Position numbers and translations under genes: made by a program
Notes under the pieces: generated by a model
What the model saw: only the letters and a program-made list of their open reading frames with translations
What the model was told of the DNA's origin: nothing
The model's database searches: none
NCBI RefSeq assembly: GCF_025971955.1
Contig: NZ_JAPDMX010000031.1
Span: 44,292-108,291 of the forward strand
DNA from: Shewanella subflava
GTDB taxonomy: Bacteria > Pseudomonadota > Gammaproteobacteria > Enterobacterales > Shewanellaceae
Reading direction: 5' to 3'
Length of the DNA stretch: 64,000 bases
Part shown: one piece after another, positions 19,272 through 28,471 of the stretch
Numbering within the stretch: position 1 is the stretch's first letter
How the letters are laid out: each line of letters begins with the position of its first letter

Positions 19272-20096
19272 TTAAAAATGGGCATTAACAAGGGTAGATA
19301 ACGCTTTATTGGTTTCAGTTTCATCGGTTAATGGCTCGATAATACAATGCAAACAGGCCATTTGAGCGTGACAGCCACTGGACATCATTTTTGCTGCATA
19401 GATCAATAAACGGGTCGATACCGCGGCTTTTAAATCGATATCACTTAAACGGCGAATATCGGCACCTAATTTGACCAAGGTTTTAGCCAATTCAAGGCTG
19501 ATCCCCGCTTCATGTACTAGAATATCAGCCTCGTTTTCTGGGGTTGGATAGTCAAAAGACATCGCCACAAAACGCTGACGGGTACTAGGCTTAAGCCCTT
19601 TCATCATATTTTGATAACCTGGGTTATACGACACCACCAACATAAAGTCTTTATGGGCTTTAATCACCTCACCTGTGCGTTCAAGATACAGCTCGCGGCG
19701 ATGATCGGATAACGAATGCAAGACTACAGTGGTGTCTTTACGCGCCTCAATAATTTCATCTAAGTAACAAATACCACCATTACGCACCGCACGAGTTAAC
19801 GGGCCATCTTGCCAAAATGTGCCGTCAGAACTGACTAAATGACGTCCAAGTAAATCGGCAGCGGTTAAGTCATCATGGCAAGACACTGTCACTAATTCGC
19901 GCTCAAGTTCTTGTGCCATATATTCTACAAAACGCGTTTTGCCACAGCCGGTTGGTCCCTTAATAAGGATCGGTAAATTGTGTGCCATGGCAAAGTTAAA
20001 AATGTCGACTTCGTTGTCTTGCACTTGGTAGTAACAGCTGTTGGCTTTTTTAGTCATTGCTTCTGTCGCTGTTTCAATGCGGGTGTCTAAGGTCAT
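19272..20096 (-). CDS. norQ: NorQ, MoxR-type AAA+ ATPase for NO reductase maturation
   Basis: 274 residues with Walker A GPTGCGKTRFV (~40-50), Walker B CYLDEI and MoxR-family sensor regions (VVSYNPGYQ). NorQ/CbbQ-type ATPases work with a von Willebrand A-domain partner to insert the non-heme iron of NorB. Here norD lies immediately upstream on the same strand, 75 bases away, giving the order norD-norQ, whereas many denitrifiers have norQ-norD. Confidence 0.92.
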   Translation of the reverse strand: MTLDTRIETATEAMTKKANSCYYQVQDNEVDIFNFAMAHNLPILIKGPTGCGKTRFVEYMAQELERELVTVSCHDDLTAADLLGRHLVSSDGTFWQDGPLTRAVRNGGICYLDEIIEARKDTTVVLHSLSDHRRELYLERTGEVIKAHKDFMLVVSYNPGYQNMMKGLKPSTRQRFVAMSFDYPTPENEADILVHEAGISLELAKTLVKLGADIRRLSDIDLKAAVSTRLLIYAAKMMSSGCHAQMACLHCIIEPLTDETETNKALSTLVNAHF

Positions 20097-20171
20097 AACG
20101 GGCTCTCTTATCGCGCAAAATGGATAAATTAAATAAAGTTTAGGCTAACTTAAGGCTCACATTAAAAGTGA

Positions 20172-22154
20172 CTAATGCACTGCTGTAAGATGCAGGTAAA
20201 TTTTAGGTAATACTCGCGGTAACTCACTGGCGTTACTCACAATAGCAAAGCCATTACTGCCAAATAGATAAGGCAAGTAATCATGGCCTTTTTTATCTAT
20301 GGTGACGCAATAGGGGACTAAACCTAATAGTTTGGCTTCAACTATCGCTTGGCGAGTATCTTCAATACCGTAACGGCCTTCATACTGGTCTAAATCGTTT
20401 GGTTTACCGTCGGTGATGATCAATAACACCTTGTTCGCTCCGCCGCGCTGCGACAATAACTGACTCGACTGGCGAATAGCGGCGCCCATACGGGTGTAAT
20501 AACCAGGTTCGATGCGGGCTATGCGGCCACGCACATGATCGCTATGGGGCATGTCGAAATTTTTAAAAATATGAAAACGAACATGTTGACTGCGCACCGA
20601 TGAAAAACCATACAAAGCAAAGTCATCACCCAGACGCGTCAATGCTTCACTGAACACCATTAAACTGTCACGAATAACATCAATGACCCTTTGTTTATCA
20701 TCAATATAGGCTTCGGTAGATAGTGATAGGTCTGCCAGAATAAGACAATTCACATCTCTGTTTTGGTGCTGAGTATCAATATAAAATGCTTGTTTACTGC
20801 TGTCTTTAACCGGTAAAGCAAAATTATCAATCCAGGCATCAAGATCGATTTCATCACCACTTGGCTGGGCTTTTCGACGATTTGGGGTTAAGCCTATGTG
20901 CGCAAACAATGCCAGAATATCTTGGCTAAGTTTTTGGTATTCACTGGATAACGCCATCGGCTCAACATCATCACTTATCATGGTTTGCAGCACACAAGCA
21001 TTGTCAACTAAACGTTGCTGCTTATAGTCCCATTCAGGTAATAGAATACCGTCGCCAAGACGTAAATCATCTTGAGCGGCTGCGGGTAAATCTAAGTCGA
21101 ATCGAATCCGAGCCGCATTGGCTTTTCTGTGACGAGACAAACTAATGATATCTAAATCTTTGGCTATTTGAGTGACATCGGCATCATCATCTTCATCGCT
21201 TTGGCAGCGATCTAAATTTATCTGTTCAGTCCAGGTCATCAAGGCTTCAGCTTGAAACACTAAAAGACCATCGGTTTTACGATTGTCGTCTGCGTATTGC
21301 GCTTTCTTGCGTTGCTCAATTTCTTGCAGTTCGCCCGGTTTTCGTTTGCTGTTTTTCTGATTATTTTTTTCGTCCATAGGGTCAAAATTAGCCCCTTGAC
21401 CTTGTACATCTATTGGCGGATAAAGCCATAAAGGCACAGGCAGCACGTCTTTACTGCAAGGGGGATATTGATTAATGACCCCAGGAATTTTAAGCACTGT
21501 GGCAATGGCTTTCTCTGCTTGCTCTAAGTCATTATCTTTATTGAAAAAATCGCCTTTAAATAAATGGTGACTTAGTGAAGAGGTTGGTTGTTTTTTAAGG
21601 GATGCGTCAATTTCGATACTGCGCAGACGCAGTACTTCGTGCGCTAAGGTACTGTAAAGTCGTCTTAGGCCCGCATATTCAGTTATTAAATGACAAGTGG
21701 CCTGCTGATTGTCATTAAACCAATCATTTTGATTAAGTACAGAGCCGCTATTATTTGCATCATGGTTATTGGTATCATGAGTGTTTAGCTGAGCACTGCG
21801 GCGCTGTTTATCTAGTTGGGCTGCTAATGCCGTGAGCCAAAAATATAGCGACTGATTAAGATTTTTATCGGTAAATAAGGCGATATAAGGCGGTAATCTA
21901 AGGCTGCGCTCATCCTGCCAACTTACATAGAATTGCTTATGGCTGCCAGCAATTTTTTGCATTGTGCTGCGATGAATATTAAGCTCACGCTTTTCAGCCA
22001 TTTCAATACTTTTTGCGCCATCGCCGCCCATTGCACGGTAATAAATTAACAACTGTGATTGTAATTCACTGAAATGAACCTTGGTATCAACATGGTCAGT
22101 AGTCACTTGGGATGTTATCCATTTGTCCCATATTTTGCCAACGACTTCTTCCAT
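20172..22154 (-). CDS. norD: NorD, von Willebrand A-domain partner of NorQ
   Basis: 660 residues, a typical NorD length. The C-terminal ~200 residues form a von Willebrand A domain with a MIDAS-like DLSLST (Asp-x-Ser-x-Ser/Thr, ~473) and ITDGKPND. The N-terminal two-thirds is helical and charged. It acts in the cytoplasm with NorQ to activate NorCB. The start ATG follows GAGGTA. A 211-base gap with a hairpin separates it from norB, so its expression may be lower than that of norCB. Confidence 0.9.
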   Translation of the reverse strand: MEEVVGKIWDKWITSQVTTDHVDTKVHFSELQSQLLIYYRAMGGDGAKSIEMAEKRELNIHRSTMQKIAGSHKQFYVSWQDERSLRLPPYIALFTDKNLNQSLYFWLTALAAQLDKQRRSAQLNTHDTNNHDANNSGSVLNQNDWFNDNQQATCHLITEYAGLRRLYSTLAHEVLRLRSIEIDASLKKQPTSSLSHHLFKGDFFNKDNDLEQAEKAIATVLKIPGVINQYPPCSKDVLPVPLWLYPPIDVQGQGANFDPMDEKNNQKNSKRKPGELQEIEQRKKAQYADDNRKTDGLLVFQAEALMTWTEQINLDRCQSDEDDDADVTQIAKDLDIISLSRHRKANAARIRFDLDLPAAAQDDLRLGDGILLPEWDYKQQRLVDNACVLQTMISDDVEPMALSSEYQKLSQDILALFAHIGLTPNRRKAQPSGDEIDLDAWIDNFALPVKDSSKQAFYIDTQHQNRDVNCLILADLSLSTEAYIDDKQRVIDVIRDSLMVFSEALTRLGDDFALYGFSSVRSQHVRFHIFKNFDMPHSDHVRGRIARIEPGYYTRMGAAIRQSSQLLSQRGGANKVLLIITDGKPNDLDQYEGRYGIEDTRQAIVEAKLLGLVPYCVTIDKKGHDYLPYLFGSNGFAIVSNASELPRVLPKIYLHLTAVH

Positions 22155-22290
22155 TTTTACCTCGATAATTAAATAGTGAATCGTTTATGTTATGTGAGAT
22201 TAAAAACGCTGATACTAATCAATAAAATCCAGCCAAGTAAAAGGGTGGGCACTTACCCAGCTGGCAAAAACTAGCTCACCTTCTCAAGCA

Positions 22291-22327
22291 TTAAAATGGG
22301 ACAGCCATCAATAACCTGCCGTCCCAT
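22291..22327 (-). terminator. Hairpin between norB and norD
   Basis: On the minus strand, ATGGGAC (22327-22321) pairs with GTCCCAT (22302-22296) and is followed by TTTTAA. It lies 39 bases past the norB stop. A leaky Rho-independent terminator that makes norCB more abundant than norDQEF is the simplest reading. Confidence 0.5.
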
Positions 22328-22365
22328 CACCTTACTTAATTGACACGTTTAAATCGTTTTCGCAG

Positions 22366-23784
<1,419 letters not shown>

Positions 23785-24231
23785 TTAACCTTCGATATTA
23801 GGTGGCCAATTGTTATCATCAATTCTGGATGTCCAGATCAGAAACTCTGCCAAACTATCGATTTCTTCATCGGTTAAATTAAATTGCGGCATCTTACGGC
23901 GATGAGGTATGGGCAAAGGCTGGGCATTCATCCATCCACGCATATAACTCTTAAATGCAGCCTCGTTACCGGCTCCACGACGATCAAACACGTTAGCAAG
24001 TTCAGGAGCATAATAAGCCCCCTCACCCATCAAACTGTGACAACCGATACAATTGTTGGTTTCCCATAATCCCTTACCGGCAATCACTTGTTCAGTCAGC
24101 GCATCTCTATTTTCTCGCTTAGGCAGTTGGCGGACTGTGTCCACCGACAATCCTAGTAGCAGCAACAAAAAGAAAAAGCTGCCGCCATAGTAAATATTAC
24201 GGGCCATACTTTTTGTAAATTTCTCAGCCAT
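23785..24231 (-). CDS. norC: NorC, membrane-anchored cytochrome c subunit of NO reductase
   Basis: 148 residues: one N-terminal membrane anchor (~13-30) and a single c-type heme motif CIGCH (61-65), with a distal Met in RRKMPQF as the likely axial ligand. It passes electrons from periplasmic cytochromes to NorB. I start it at ATG 24231, preceded by AAGGAGT. The longer frame to 24258 would begin at the predicted transcription start and is unlikely. First gene of norCBDQEF. Confidence 0.95.
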   Translation of the reverse strand: MAEKFTKSMARNIYYGGSFFFLLLLLGLSVDTVRQLPKRENRDALTEQVIAGKGLWETNNCIGCHSLMGEGAYYAPELANVFDRRGAGNEAAFKSYMRGWMNAQPLPIPHRRKMPQFNLTDEEIDSLAEFLIWTSRIDDNNWPPNIEG

Positions 24232-24266
24232 TAACGACTCCTTGATAAAAGATTTCACTCACTGCA

Positions 24267-24284
24267 AAGCAATCCTCAAGCCAA
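24267..24284 (-). promoter_or_regulatory. Sigma-54 promoter of norC
   Basis: The minus strand reads TTGGCTTGAGGATTGCT, with GG and GC exactly ten bases apart; it matches the consensus TGGCACG-N4-TTGCW except for AC being TT. Transcription would start near 24257, giving a leader of about 26 bases before ATG 24231. This agrees with NorR control. Confidence 0.75.
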
Positions 24285-24349
24285 CTATGTAACTAATTGA
24301 TATTAAAGAAGTTAAGATTGCATTTTTTGTTATGCAAATAGTGGAGAAG

Positions 24350-24381
24350 TCCAATTAACAACATGCACGTTGTTAATTGGA
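24350..24381. promoter_or_regulatory. Large palindrome upstream of norC, candidate NorR operator
   Basis: Perfect 13-bp arms (TCCAATTAACAAC and its complement) flank a 6-base centre, about 70-100 bp upstream of the -24 element. The left arm contains GTCCAATTAAC, a GT-N7-AC NorR-type core that nearly matches the first site upstream of the norE-like gene (GTCTAATTAAC). An enhancer role for NorR is likely. Confidence 0.6.
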
Positions 24382-24551
24382 TAACGATAATCGAAAGGTG
24401 ATGTTAATAAAACAAGACTAATTAATGTCTAAGTGATTCATTTACTGAATTTTTGAGGATTTTTTAACCAAGGTCGAATATCAACACTCACCACTCAATA
24501 CTGCGGGGTGAGCAGATACGATATGACGCCAAGATAGTGCATTGTTGTAAA

Positions 24552-26375
24552 TTATGGTCGACATAATTCCTGCCATAATAAGTTCGCATCTGGATCATCA
24601 TTTTTAAAACCAATGTAGGTATTTAATTTTTTGCTTATATCACTTTGATGCTCAGGCTCAATTGAGGTTGGTATTTCAATTAAATGCATTCCACCTTTAG
24701 CGGTAATTGTTAATGTTGCCATAAACTCAGCAATTGTTTCACAGTAATGCCCTTTTCCACCATAGGCTTGAATCAGCATTTTAGGGTCAAAGCCATTATC
24801 ATTGCAGGCATAAATAGGGGCATCACCAGCTTTACCTAAATGAAATACATTGTTGCGCATATATATAATGGTAATGTCAGCATGCTGCTTCTGTAGGTTG
24901 ATGAGCTCATTGGCCTGAAAGTTAAATCCACCATCGCCTGTAATTACCACAATTGTTTGTTTAATTTGCTGCTGCTTCAGTTCATCCGCAATCGCTCTAG
25001 CATAAGGTAAACTGGTGCCCATTGCGGCGTACCAAGGGTTAGCAAAAAAACTGCGCCCTAGCTTGTTATTAATGGTTTTTAATTCAAAACTAGCAAAAAA
25101 AGCATTACCAACTTCTGGCACAAAAATGAAGGGACAAACTAAGCTATCTTGCACCGTGTTAATAACACTCGCCAGATTGGCGTAACTTATTTTGCCCTCT
25201 ATTGTAAAACTATTGTCAACGCCATTCGGTAATGGCCTTATCTGCGTTTGCAGTAACTCTATTCTTCTATCTCGCTCAAGTGCCAATGGGACTTCAAGTT
25301 TAGGCTCTAGTAATGCTACAACAGCCTGTATATCTTGCTCCCAACGTGCGGTTCCTTTAAGCATGGTTTTATTTTGATGATTATCAATCGAATGGGTTTG
25401 ACTGCCAAAAGCATTATTGGTGTCAGAAGGAAAAATAGCTGTGCCAATTTCCAGTACATAATCAACCACTGTCTCTATATATGACTGAAATGGTGTGTTA
25501 CTAAAAACACCATTATAACTACCAAGGCAAAGTGGATCGTTTTCATCAACCATTCCCTTTGCAAACCAAGTAGTTCCATACGAAATGTGATGTCGATGGC
25601 ATAACTTAATAAGCCTCTCTAATAATGCCGAATTAAGACGAAGTTTCTCACCCAAAAACATAAAAGGCGCTTTAGCCTGGGTAAGCTTGTAATGAATTTC
25701 ATTGGCGATTAAATCTGCACCACTCAAGTTAAGATGCTGAACACGTAAAGATTCAAGCGTGGTCGGCAACGATAAAACCTGTGTCGGTCGATAAATTAAA
25801 TCCCTTGGAATTTCTATATATACCGGCTGACGATTTAAATACGCGTCTGTCAATAATTCAAAAAATTGCTGCGCGGCGATATTAGGCTGCCCCGTATGAC
25901 GCTGCCCTTGCAAACGTTCGGCTCGTATACCTAGTGCTTTAAATGCATTTAACGCAGCATTAAGATCTGAATTCCACGCAGTATGGGGATGAATTGTATG
26001 ATGAAGTGCATGCTGTGCAATTTCATTTTCACCCGGCGCGCCTGATATAAATATAACCGGTAATCCTTCAGTGCGCGCAAGGGCTGCGGCAGAAATACAA
26101 GGTAAACTCCCTACGGTATAAGTGCTAAGACAAACGCCGAACCCTGTAACTTCTGCTTGTGCACAGGCACTAAATCCCGCATGCATCTCATTACTAGAAG
26201 GTAATACATCTACATAGGGCTCAAGTGAATTAATCAAATTGGCAACAAAGTCACCTCCGACACCATAAACACGCTTTACTCCAAAAAACTGTAATATCTG
26301 ACCAATACTGTGCCCAAGTTGTGGCAGGCTATTATGGTACTCTTGACCAAAATTTTGCTTAATAGATGAATTCAC
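24552..26375 (-). CDS. Thiamin-diphosphate enzyme of the pyruvate/indolepyruvate decarboxylase type
   Basis: 607 residues in the three-domain ThDP fold. The catalytic Glu lies in SSNEMHAGFSA near the N-terminus. The paired histidines typical of 2-oxoacid decarboxylases appear in LHHTIHPH (~125). The cofactor motif GDGGFNFQ...N lies near residue 495. It probably decarboxylates a 2-oxoacid to an aldehyde; the substrate cannot be read from the sequence. The gene stands alone: an ~1 kb decayed IS region separates it from the acyltransferase on the same strand, and the divergent norC cluster's promoter lies past its end. Acetolactate synthase and oxalyl-CoA decarboxylase are less likely because of the His pair. 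Confidence 0.75.
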   Translation of the reverse strand: MNSSIKQNFGQEYHNSLPQLGHSIGQILQFFGVKRVYGVGGDFVANLINSLEPYVDVLPSSNEMHAGFSACAQAEVTGFGVCLSTYTVGSLPCISAAALARTEGLPVIFISGAPGENEIAQHALHHTIHPHTAWNSDLNAALNAFKALGIRAERLQGQRHTGQPNIAAQQFFELLTDAYLNRQPVYIEIPRDLIYRPTQVLSLPTTLESLRVQHLNLSGADLIANEIHYKLTQAKAPFMFLGEKLRLNSALLERLIKLCHRHHISYGTTWFAKGMVDENDPLCLGSYNGVFSNTPFQSYIETVVDYVLEIGTAIFPSDTNNAFGSQTHSIDNHQNKTMLKGTARWEQDIQAVVALLEPKLEVPLALERDRRIELLQTQIRPLPNGVDNSFTIEGKISYANLASVINTVQDSLVCPFIFVPEVGNAFFASFELKTINNKLGRSFFANPWYAAMGTSLPYARAIADELKQQQIKQTIVVITGDGGFNFQANELINLQKQHADITIIYMRNNVFHLGKAGDAPIYACNDNGFDPKMLIQAYGGKGHYCETIAEFMATLTITAKGGMHLIEIPTSIEPEHQSDISKKLNTYIGFKNDDPDANLLWQELCRP

Positions 26376-27373
26376 AAATCATTCCTATAATCATTAATGA
26401 TGCTCAGAGTAAAAGGAAGTGTGAGATGGAATATTGTTCAAGATCAATTTTGTAAAATTATTCAAAAAGTGTATTTGTCACACTTTATAGACAGCAAATG
26501 TTTTATTGATATAAGCACTTGATAAAAATGGTTTTTATGTGTATTTATTTAGACACGCCAGTTAGGGAACATTGTTAAAAAGATCTGTTTAATAAAAGTA
26601 ATTTTTGAGCTGAATGCCATTGTTGCCTAAATAAACTTTTTAAGCATGTTGGGTTCTGAACCTGTGAACACATAATAGGAATCGATATTAGATGAGAAAA
26701 TCTAAGCACCACATCACTAAATGGCATGAATACAACAAAGCCATAATAAATCGAATTTCACTCACTTTTTGATATATGAACAAGCGATAAAACCGTGGTA
26801 TCGTTCCGAGCATCATGGTGGCCGAGGTCAAGGTTTGTAGTATAGAGATACTTCTCTAGAAACAGCTTTAATGCTCAAAGATGTGTTTCATCTGCGTTGA
26901 TGAGCCAGGAAGGCATCATGAATTCAACGTTCTTCTCAGAAGAGTGTGCCTTTGTCTTCCCCAGATTACAGCTGTATTAAAAAGCGAGCTCAAACTGTCG
27001 ATATCAAGGATACCCCCTACTGTGGAGCATTTTCCCACTTAGTTGTTTATTACACAAAGCTAAAAATTTACTAGGACGTTGAATGCTTTGAAGAATAATG
27101 CATTCAAACCGTAGAAGAAAGATAATGATTAGCGTCAACGTTTACTCTCGGAAACGAGTATGTAACGTTATAAATGTAGGGGTCAAGTAAAATTGAGTCT
27201 GCGAATTTATAGCGACCAAGTCGATGAGGCATTAGCTGTGGAGATCATGAAAAAGTCATAAGACTCGGTATACCTATCCGGCAGCAGATCAATTAATACT
27301 ATCAAAAAACTATAGAACTGCCTTGTCTAGTAAATGATTTGATCAACAAAGCCACTTATGATAACTAATATTA
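26376..27373. other. Non-coding kilobase with decayed IS sequence
   Basis: No intact gene. 26376-26780 is AT-rich and presumably holds the promoter of the decarboxylase-like gene. 26785-27030 carries a broken IS5-type fragment (listed). 27180-27340 may be its far end. Nothing else is recognised. Confidence 0.5.
26785..27030 (+). pseudogene. Decayed IS5-family transposase fragment
   Basis: Translated pieces on the plus strand, KPWYRSEHHGGRG, TALMLKDVFHLR and, after stops and frame changes, PDYSCIKKRAQTVDIKD, resemble successive segments near the N-terminus of IS5-type transposases (target pattern YSxLxxRA). Several stops interrupt it. Family call from short matches only. Confidence 0.4.
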
Positions 27374-28459
27374 TCAATATTTAATGACTAATTCTCGTTG
27401 TGTTTTTATCCCCATAGCGAGTAGTCTTGGCAGTATTCCTTGAACTGAAATAAAGTCTGCTTTATTACGCCAGTCAAAACCTTGCACATTAATTATAGCC
27501 TGCGCTACTGGTCCTCCTAAGGTATTTCCAGGACCAAGAATGATCACTTTGTCCGGTGCAAATTCTTTTATTCCTACCGCGATGGCGACGGTAAAATCGT
27601 AGGGGGCCAATACTTGCTCCACTAATGTGTACTCATGTAGTTTTTGAAGATCTGTGCTGTACTGAGTCCAGATGTTGCCCTCGCCATCTATCATAGGTAT
27701 TTGCGGCTGGTGAAATAACTCTTGTGGCAAAAGTGCTTTAGCCTTGTTTGAAATTTGCTGCAGTAAAGGTGAATGAAATGCAGCGTGATTATAAAGCCTC
27801 ATTGGGTATCTGCCGTCAATATTGGGCAGTAGGATTTCGGCAAGTTTTAGACCTGCTTCATTCCCAGCCAAAACACGATATCCCCCTAAATAAATGGAGC
27901 TAAATAGCTCACAGCCTTCGCTATTATTCACCTTGGCAATGACGTCATCAATAATCATTGTTTTAGTGCAGTCCTGAAGCCAGTGCTCGTCCATTTCGGG
28001 ATAAATCAGCTGACCGCCAATTAAGCCATCGGCCATCATTGAACCCATAGTATTAATTACTTCAATTGCACCTTGTTCATTCAGGCTCCCCGCTAACGCT
28101 AAGGCTATATACCAACCCATGGAGTTGCCTGTCACAGCAACTATCTCATACTGTTCTCGATCTATGTCCTTAAAATCACTCATAGCGCAAGCGTAAATCA
28201 GCGCCGAGGCGTTTTCCCCCGTAGTATGCAACTTAAAGGAATACTTAGCTTGGCCATCTAGCTGAGTAATGCCTTGCTGATTAAGGCTTTTTCTATATGT
28301 ATCTATACTAGCTATAAAGTCTTTTTTATCCGTATGAAAGCGCTGTAAATAACCTAACTCGTCTTTGTTATAACAGCCACGCCCTGGTGCTACCACTAGC
28401 ACTCTTTGCTTGGATATATTCACCTTGTTTGCTAACTGATTATGATCAACTTGGCTCAC
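27374..28459 (-). CDS. FabD-type acyltransferase lacking the malonyl-binding arginine
   Basis: 361 residues in the ACP S-malonyltransferase fold. It shows the nucleophile elbow GNSMG (GxSxG), the catalytic His in HAAFHSPLL and the C-terminal GPGNTLGG loop. In FabD a conserved Arg about 25 residues after the Ser (RxRGxLM) holds the malonyl carboxylate; the matching stretch here is NTMGSMM, so the Arg seems to be missing. This points to a monocarboxylic acyl substrate (inference). It lies 12 bases after the fused E1 stop on the same strand, almost certainly in one operon, so it may handle the acyl product of that enzyme. Confidence 0.72.
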   Translation of the reverse strand: MSQVDHNQLANKVNISKQRVLVVAPGRGCYNKDELGYLQRFHTDKKDFIASIDTYRKSLNQQGITQLDGQAKYSFKLHTTGENASALIYACAMSDFKDIDREQYEIVAVTGNSMGWYIALALAGSLNEQGAIEVINTMGSMMADGLIGGQLIYPEMDEHWLQDCTKTMIIDDVIAKVNNSEGCELFSSIYLGGYRVLAGNEAGLKLAEILLPNIDGRYPMRLYNHAAFHSPLLQQISNKAKALLPQELFHQPQIPMIDGEGNIWTQYSTDLQKLHEYTLVEQVLAPYDFTVAIAVGIKEFAPDKVIILGPGNTLGGPVAQAIINVQGFDWRNKADFISVQGILPRLLAMGIKTQRELVIKY

Positions 28460-28471
28460 TGTAGAAATTCC

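Noticed and set aside
24232..24258. Longer norC start
   Set aside because: It would begin at the predicted sigma-54 transcription start; ATG 24231 has a good AAGGAGT site.
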